Below, piece after piece: positions 33,482 through 37,263 of a stretch of DNA of 37,263 nt; position 1 is the stretch's first letter, and each line of letters starts with the position of its first letter. The stretch comes from an uncultured Clostridia bacterium (GTDB lineage Bacteria > Bacillota > Clostridia > Christensenellales > Aristaeellaceae). Made by a program: the position numbers and the translations under genes. Location of the stretch: positions 1 to 37,263 of the forward strand of contig CAMKJS010000025.1 in NCBI GenBank assembly GCA_946413245.1. The letters run 5' to 3'. The notes beneath the pieces are model-generated. The model worked only from the letters and a program-made list of their open reading frames with translations, was not told the origin of the DNA and searched no databases.

Positions 33482-34503
33482 GCCCGAAGCTGAAGAAGAT
33501 CCTGAGCACCCTGTTCATTGCGGCGTCCATCTTCGCCGTGGTGATTATCGCCTTCAGCAATCCCGAGATGGGGAACGGCTGGGAGGCTATTTCCGGGCTG
33601 GAGATTCCCTGGATCGGCGGGCTGCTGCTCTGCTGGATGGTTTTTGCCGGATTTGAAACGCTGGGGAACCAGATCTGCCTGAACAAACGGGGCTGCAGGA
33701 TTTCCTTTCTCCGGACGTTCCGGACGGTGCTGATCGGCATGTATTACAGCGGCATTACGCCCGGCTCGGCCGGCGGACAGCCGATGCAGGTCAACGCCCT
33801 GCGGAAGGAAGGCGTACCCGTTGAATACGGGACGCTGTCGCTGACGGTCCGGTTTGTGGCAAACCAGTTCACCGTCTGCATGATGACCCTGGCGCTGTTC
33901 CTGATCCACCATGACTTTGTGGTGCAACAGCTGGGCGGAGCCATCTGGGCGGCGCGCATCGGATGGCTGATCAATTTCATGTCGGTTCCGCTGGTGTTGC
34001 TGGCTGCCTTCCGCCGGAAATGGATGCAGGGCCTTGCGGTGAAGCTGATCCGCCTGGGAGCGAAGATCCGGCTGGTACGGGATCCGGAGAAGGCCATCGG
34101 GCGGGCGACCGAAACGCTGGACACCTTTTACGAAGCGCTGAACGAGATGAGCCACCATCCGAAGGAGATTCTGTTGCAGCTGCTGTGCAGCGTGTGCAGC
34201 CTGCTGGGACTGATGGGGAGCGTCGTATTCACGTATTACGCCCTGGGGCAGCGTGGGACGCCCTGGACGCATATCCTGACGCTGAGCTTCCTGCTGTTTG
34301 TCAGCGCCAGCTATACGCCCCTGCCCGGGGCCAGCGGGGCCCAGGAGGGCGGATTCCTGCTGTATTTCCAGGGGATTTTCCGGGACGGGACCATCGGCCT
34401 GGGACTGCTGATCTGGCGGTTCTTTACGTATTACATCTGGCTGATTACAGGCGTTATCGCGGTGCTGACGATGATTAAGAAGAAAAAAATACAACGGGAG
34501 TGA
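33478..34503 (+). CDS. YbhN/UPF0104 (LPG synthase-type) membrane protein, 341 aa
   Basis: A polytopic membrane protein with about eight helices of the family that includes MprF's flippase half and AglD-like proteins. Marks: 'GMYYSGITPGSAGGQPMQVNALRKEG', 'FVANQF', 'YTPLPGASGAQEGGFLLYF' and the final 'WRFFTYYIWLITGV', where the Pro-Gly-x-x-Gly turns are the family's signature. It probably moves or builds a lipid-linked product; the overlapping glycosyltransferase gene suggests a glycolipid or lipid-linked sugar. The C-terminus ends in a Lys-rich tail (KKKKIQRE). The start at ATG 33478 lies in the ATGA overlap. Confidence 0.9.
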   Translation: MSPKLKKILSTLFIAASIFAVVIIAFSNPEMGNGWEAISGLEIPWIGGLLLCWMVFAGFETLGNQICLNKRGCRISFLRTFRTVLIGMYYSGITPGSAGGQPMQVNALRKEGVPVEYGTLSLTVRFVANQFTVCMMTLALFLIHHDFVVQQLGGAIWAARIGWLINFMSVPLVLLAAFRRKWMQGLAVKLIRLGAKIRLVRDPEKAIGRATETLDTFYEALNEMSHHPKEILLQLLCSVCSLLGLMGSVVFTYYALGQRGTPWTHILTLSFLLFVSASYTPLPGASGAQEGGFLLYFQGIFRDGTIGLGLLIWRFFTYYIWLITGVIAVLTMIKKKKIQRE

Positions 34504-34531
34504 GATCCCTCGGCAAGCTCGGGATGACAAA
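34502..34531. repeat. short dispersed repeat of the 'GGATGACA' type
   Basis: GAGATCCCTCGGCAAGCTCG followed by GGATGACAAAG, with ATCCC/GGGAT arms. I recognise it as resembling intergenic repeats of the form 'TGTCATCCCGAGC...' seen widely in bacterial genomes. It begins right at the YbhN stop and fills most of the gap before queH. Confidence 0.6.
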
Positions 34532-34566
34532 GTCAGCTATTTGGAGTTCCAGTGAGGATTTGGACG

Positions 34567-35178
34567 ATGGGCAATGATGTAAAACGGAATTATGACCGGG
34601 AGATGGAGGCGGAGATTGCTTCCATGGGCGGGCGGCGGCCTTCGCTGCTGCTGCACAGCTGCTGCGGCCCCTGCTCCAGCGCGGTGCTGGAGCGGCTGCG
34701 GGAGCATTTCCGGGTGACCGTTCTGTATTACAATCCCAATATTGAGCCGGAGGAGGAATACAGCCACCGGAAGGCGGAGCAGCAGCGGCTGCTGGGCCTG
34801 CTGGGAGGCGATACCGGCTGGATGGAATGCGGATACGACCATGAGGCTTTCGAAGCCTTCGCACCGGGCATGGCAGGGGAACCGGAAGGCGGGAAGCGCT
34901 GCCTGGCCTGCTTCTCGATGCGGCTGGACAAAACGGCGGAGCTGGCCAAAGCAAACGGATTTGAATACTTCACGACGACGCTGTCTGTCAGCCCCCACAA
35001 GAACGCGGACAATGTGAACCGTGCCGGCGAGGCGGCAGGGGAACGTTACGGCGTGAAATACCTGTATGCGGATTTCAAAAAGAAAAACGGATACCTGCGT
35101 TCACTGCAGCTATCCGCTGAATATGCATTATACCGCCAGAATTACTGCGGGTGCCTTTACTCCCGGGACAGCCGTTAA
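34567..35178 (+). CDS. queH: epoxyqueuosine reductase QueH, 203 aa
   Basis: Catalyses the last step of queuosine synthesis in tRNA, reducing epoxyqueuosine; the non-cobalamin alternative to QueG. Formerly DUF208. Conserved cysteines are all present: 'LLLHSCCGPCSS' (Cys32, 33, 36), 'KRCLACFSMRL' (Cys112, 115) and 'NYCGCLYS' (Cys194, 196), which carry a [4Fe-4S] cluster and a redox pair. 'FTTTLSVSPHKN' and 'DFKKKNGYLRS' are family signatures. I choose ATG 34567, about 9 bases after TGAGGA; GTG 34552 would add five residues. Other queuosine genes are not in the window. No clear terminator follows. Confidence 0.95.
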   Translation: MGNDVKRNYDREMEAEIASMGGRRPSLLLHSCCGPCSSAVLERLREHFRVTVLYYNPNIEPEEEYSHRKAEQQRLLGLLGGDTGWMECGYDHEAFEAFAPGMAGEPEGGKRCLACFSMRLDKTAELAKANGFEYFTTTLSVSPHKNADNVNRAGEAAGERYGVKYLYADFKKKNGYLRSLQLSAEYALYRQNYCGCLYSRDSR

Positions 35179-35332
35179 GGACGGAAATCATCGCCGGGAG
35201 GACCGACGTCATGTCGTTGAAGTTGGTGCTGACAAAGTGCAATCGAAGAAGAAAAACTATTTCGTAAGCTGATTTGAACCGATATAACCCGGGACAAACA
35301 GGGGTTACTTCTGATATGCCATTAAAGCATTT
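35179..35332. other. intergenic gap after queH
   Basis: AT-rich, no intact gene. Reading on from 35209 gives 'RRHVVEVGADKVQSKKKNYFVS' then TGA, a possible coding remnant without a start. A weak hairpin TAACCC/GGGTTA (35285-35307) has no T-tail. Confidence 0.35.
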
Positions 35333-35365
35333 GTGAAAAAAATGCGGATTGCCGCAAAAATTTCA
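35333..35365. repeat. palindromic repeat R1 upstream of the DUF4143 ATPase promoter
   Basis: GTGAAAAAAATGCGG-ATTG-CCGCAAAAATTTCA. The inner GCGG/CCGC and outer TGAAA/TTTCA arms pair. The same element, one base shorter, recurs at 35411-35442. R1 ends 10 bases before the -35 box. Confidence 0.85.
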
Positions 35366-35375
35366 GTTATAGGAC

Positions 35376-35405
35376 TTGATCTGTTCATGAGTTCTATGGC
35401 ATAAT
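35376..35405 (+). promoter_or_regulatory. promoter of the DUF4143 ATPase
   Basis: TTGATC (35376-35381), 18-base spacer, CATAAT (35400-35405). It lies exactly between repeats R1 and R2, so transcription should begin at the edge of R2. Confidence 0.6.
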
Positions 35406-35410
35406 GCTTC

Positions 35411-35442
35411 GTGAAAAAATTGCGGATGCCGCAAAAATTTCA
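35411..35442. repeat. palindromic repeat R2 at the ATPase mRNA start
   Basis: GTGAAAAAATTGCGG-AT-GCCGCAAAAATTTCA, matching R1 at 31 of 33 positions. It directly precedes the ribosome site GGAGGTG (35444-35450). As RNA it would form a 5'-terminal hairpin next to that site. Confidence 0.85.
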
Positions 35443-35455
35443 CGGAGGTGAGAGC

Positions 35456-36757
35456 GTGCAGTATGCCAGAAAACAATATCTGGATCAGCTGATTCGGAAG
35501 AAGGACAACGGACGTATCAAAATTGTCACAGGTCTTCGCCGGAGCGGAAAGTCCTACCTTCTGTTTACCCTTTACCGCAAATACCTCCTCGACTCAGGTA
35601 TTGAAGAAGATCAGATTGTAGGACTCGCTCTGGATGAGATCGACAACGCTAAATACCGAAATCCGTTTGAACTGAACAAAGTGATAAAAGAACGGATGAC
35701 GGATAAGAAGAAACGCTACTATGTGTTTATTGATGAAATCCAGTTTGTGACGGAGATTAAAAACCCCTATGTTGAAGACCCGAATGAGAAACTGACCTTT
35801 ATCGATGTGGTATTGGGGCTTGTGAAAATTCCGAATGCGGACATCTATGTAACTGGCAGCAATTCAAAGATGCTCTCATCGGATATCCTTACCCAGTTCA
35901 GTGATCGAGGGGACGAAATTCGAGTCAACCCGCTTTCCTTTGCGGAAGTGTATGAGCAATATGAGGGGGATAAGCGAAACGCATGGCGTGACTATTACAC
36001 TTACGGTGGAATGCCGCTGGTCTGGTCGATGGAAACCCACGAAGAAAAAAGCCGCTATCTGCGTGATCTTTTCAGCCACACCTACATCAAGGATGTGCTG
36101 GAACGACACCAGGTGAAAAATGATGCGGAAGTTCTGGAGAGTCTCCTGAATGTGCTGGCATCAGGAATCGGCTCATTGACCAATCCGAGCAGGCTGTCGA
36201 ATACCTTTGAAAGTGAAAGGCATATTCGGATTGCGCCGGATACCATCGATACGTACATCGGATATTTCCTGGAAGCATTTCTGATCCAAAAGGCGGAGCG
36301 ATATGACGTGAAGGGCAGGAAGTACATCAAGACTCCTGTCAAATACTACTATTCCGATGTTGGTTTGCGCAATGCCCGGCTCGGATTCAGACAGTTGGAA
36401 GAGACGCATTTGATGGAGAATGCTCTTTACAACGATCTGATTCGCAGAGGGTTTGACGTGGATGTTGGTGTGGTCGAGCAGAATGTAAGGGACGAATCCG
36501 GCAAGAACATCCGTAAGCAGCTGGAGGTCGACTTTGTGGTTAACAGGGGTGATGAACGTTATTATATACAATCGGCTCTGTCCATTGCTGATCCAGAGAA
36601 GAAAGAACAGGAAATCTCCTCGTTGATCAGGATTCCCGACTCCTTCAGGAAGATTGTGGTCGTCAAAGACTACATGAAACCGTGGAAAGACGACAATGGA
36701 ATCCAGTACATTGGAATTGAAGATTTCCTTTCGGATGAGAGTCTCATTTCCAGATAG
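35456..36757 (+). CDS. AAA_14/DUF4143 ATPase, 433 aa
   Basis: A P-loop ATPase of the large AAA_14-DUF4143 family. Walker A is GLRRSGKS (26-33), Walker B 'YYVFIDEIQF', sensor 'IYVTGSNSKML', then 'GRGDEIRVNPLSFAEVYE'-like and 'YTYGGMPLVW' family marks. The DUF4143 domain ends in a PD-(D/E)XK-like strand pair, 'LEVDFVVNRGDERYYIQSA', where the usual Lys is Ala, as in most relatives. Role unknown; these genes are multi-copy and patchily distributed. I start at GTG 35456 after GGAGGTG; an earlier in-frame GTG (35411) would translate repeat R2 and is rejected. AT content is higher than the queH side. Confidence 0.9.
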   Translation: MQYARKQYLDQLIRKKDNGRIKIVTGLRRSGKSYLLFTLYRKYLLDSGIEEDQIVGLALDEIDNAKYRNPFELNKVIKERMTDKKKRYYVFIDEIQFVTEIKNPYVEDPNEKLTFIDVVLGLVKIPNADIYVTGSNSKMLSSDILTQFSDRGDEIRVNPLSFAEVYEQYEGDKRNAWRDYYTYGGMPLVWSMETHEEKSRYLRDLFSHTYIKDVLERHQVKNDAEVLESLLNVLASGIGSLTNPSRLSNTFESERHIRIAPDTIDTYIGYFLEAFLIQKAERYDVKGRKYIKTPVKYYYSDVGLRNARLGFRQLEETHLMENALYNDLIRRGFDVDVGVVEQNVRDESGKNIRKQLEVDFVVNRGDERYYIQSALSIADPEKKEQEISSLIRIPDSFRKIVVVKDYMKPWKDDNGIQYIGIEDFLSDESLISR

Positions 36758-36768
36758 AAAGAAAAATA

Positions 36769-36808
36769 ATCCGCCAGGATTTTCAGCATTATGTTGCTCC
36801 TGACGGAT
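36769..36808. terminator. hairpin after the DUF4143 ATPase
   Basis: ATCCGCCAGGA (36769-36779) pairs with TCCTGACGGAT (36798-36808), one mismatch, 18-base loop. Rightward it ends CTTTC; leftward it runs into ATTATTTTTC, the better terminator tail. Probably the left end of the element that follows. Confidence 0.55.
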
Positions 36809-37150
36809 CTTTCGCACACCCGGCGGGATTCGATTCCGTTCGCTCAATCGTCGTACAGACGCCTTGGAGCGGCGCCTGTACTCGTTTCGCGCTAACGAAC
36901 TCAGCTCATTTGCCTTCGGCACTCCCCACTGGGGAGACATTCGTATCGTTCGCCACGGCCTGCCGCTTAGGAGAGGAAAAAAGCGTTCGCCAAAGTTAGC
37001 AAGATGACCGAAATCGCATTTTTGAAAATCCATCAAAAATCGCCGAAAAGTTAATTATTAGTAAACCTCGCTTCTCGCAGCGCACGGAGATGGTTATGGC
37101 AAATCCAGGATCTGATCCCAGATTTATCGAAAGCCAGGTTGATGCCTGCA
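36809..37150. other. non-coding hairpin-rich stretch, probable dispersed element
   Basis: No convincing gene on either strand. Hairpins include GTACAGACGCC/GGCGCCTGTAC (36853-36881, one mismatch) and CTCCCC-ACT-GGGGAG (36924-36938). GGGATTCGATTCC (36822-36836 area) resembles a tRNA T-loop, but no tRNA fold surrounds it. The style, with many TTCG and CGTTCG words, recalls structured repeats of clostridial genomes oriented leftward. A database search would settle it. Confidence 0.4.
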
Positions 37151-37153
37151 CAG

Positions 37154-37188
37154 AAAAAGCACCTGTCTGTTCACTGTCAGACAGGTGC
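37154..37188 (-). terminator. leftward terminator for a gene beyond the right edge
   Basis: Perfect 11-bp stem, GCACCTGTCTG (37159-37169) and CAGACAGGTGC (37178-37188), 8-base loop; on the minus strand followed by TTTTT. A minus-strand gene should end in or just past the last 75 bases. Confidence 0.85.
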
Positions 37189-37263
37189 TGCAAGCTGCTT
37201 GCAACCGGGATTCAAATAGATCAAATAAACATGACCATATAGTGTGGGAGCGTGATTTTTTCA

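Noticed and set aside
35333..35442. CRISPR-like array from repeats R1 and R2
   Set aside because: There are only two units, separated by 45 bases that hold a promoter, with no cas genes.
36815..36900. tRNA gene suggested by GGGATTCGATTCC
   Set aside because: No acceptor, D-arm or anticodon arm can be placed around the T-loop-like stretch on either strand.
36173..37036. Minus-strand frame of 287 codons across the ATPase 3' half and the downstream non-coding stretch
   Set aside because: Most of it is antisense to the DUF4143 domain and the rest runs through hairpins; it has no recognisable domain.

Overview
The window reads as chromosome of a fairly GC-rich, low-redundancy Clostridia-type Firmicute, probably a gut or rumen plant-polysaccharide user. 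The pointers are: strong AGGAGG-type ribosome sites with frequent GTG/TTG starts, a T-box leader, an ECF transporter with its own ATPases, Rrf2 and MerR-type regulation, QueH, a DUF6465 protein, and GH2/GH51 glycosidases. No 16S or marker gene is present, so the lineage is inference. No CRISPR array, tRNA, rRNA, IS transposase or prophage gene was seen.

Layout. 1-890: AT-rich patch with a small unknown protein and a DUF2442 protein. 966-6439: GH2 glycosidase, terminator, then a promoter driving a DUF218 membrane protein and a secreted NodB-type deacetylase (envelope pair). 6471-9867: tryptophan T-box leader controlling a four-gene ECF transporter (TrpP-like S component, two ATPases, EcfT). 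9986-14886 (minus): Na+/solute symporter, and an arabinofuranosidase-oligopeptidase operon. 15036-17899 (minus): CaCA antiporter, macro-domain protein with an extra C-terminal domain, and a TerY-like vWA protein. 18061-20737: Rrf2 regulator, repetitive Lys/Ala-rich DUF6465 protein, PAP2 phosphatase plus membrane-anchored XRE protein. 21021-22557: a structured attenuator leader of unrecognised class ahead of O-acetylhomoserine sulfhydrylase. 22651-27627: VOC protein, an AAA/DUF234 ATPase, and TetR, D-hydroxyacid dehydrogenase and PfkB kinase. 27720-32104: SDR and Old-Yellow-Enzyme genes behind a MerR-type 19-bp-spacer promoter, a second near-identical copy of that promoter fused to a 5'-truncated aldo-keto reductase pseudogene, and a MATE exporter. 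32435-35178: glycosyltransferase 2, YbhN-like membrane protein, QueH. 35333-36757: an AAA_14/DUF4143 ATPase whose promoter lies between two copies of a palindromic repeat. 36758-37263: non-coding, hairpin-rich, probably a dispersed element, with a leftward terminator for a gene outside the window.

How the genes fit together. Sugar release (GH2, GH51), peptide use (M3 peptidase), tryptophan and sodium-coupled solute uptake, and sulfur-amino-acid synthesis suggest a heterotrophic fermenter. The SDR/OYE/AKR/MATE stretch looks like an electrophile or drug response. Regulation is the most informative layer: a Trp T-box, a second attenuator with mutually exclusive helices, twin MerR-type promoters, a TetR self-operator, and four copies of a short palindromic repeat, two of which form a perfect 30-bp hairpin.
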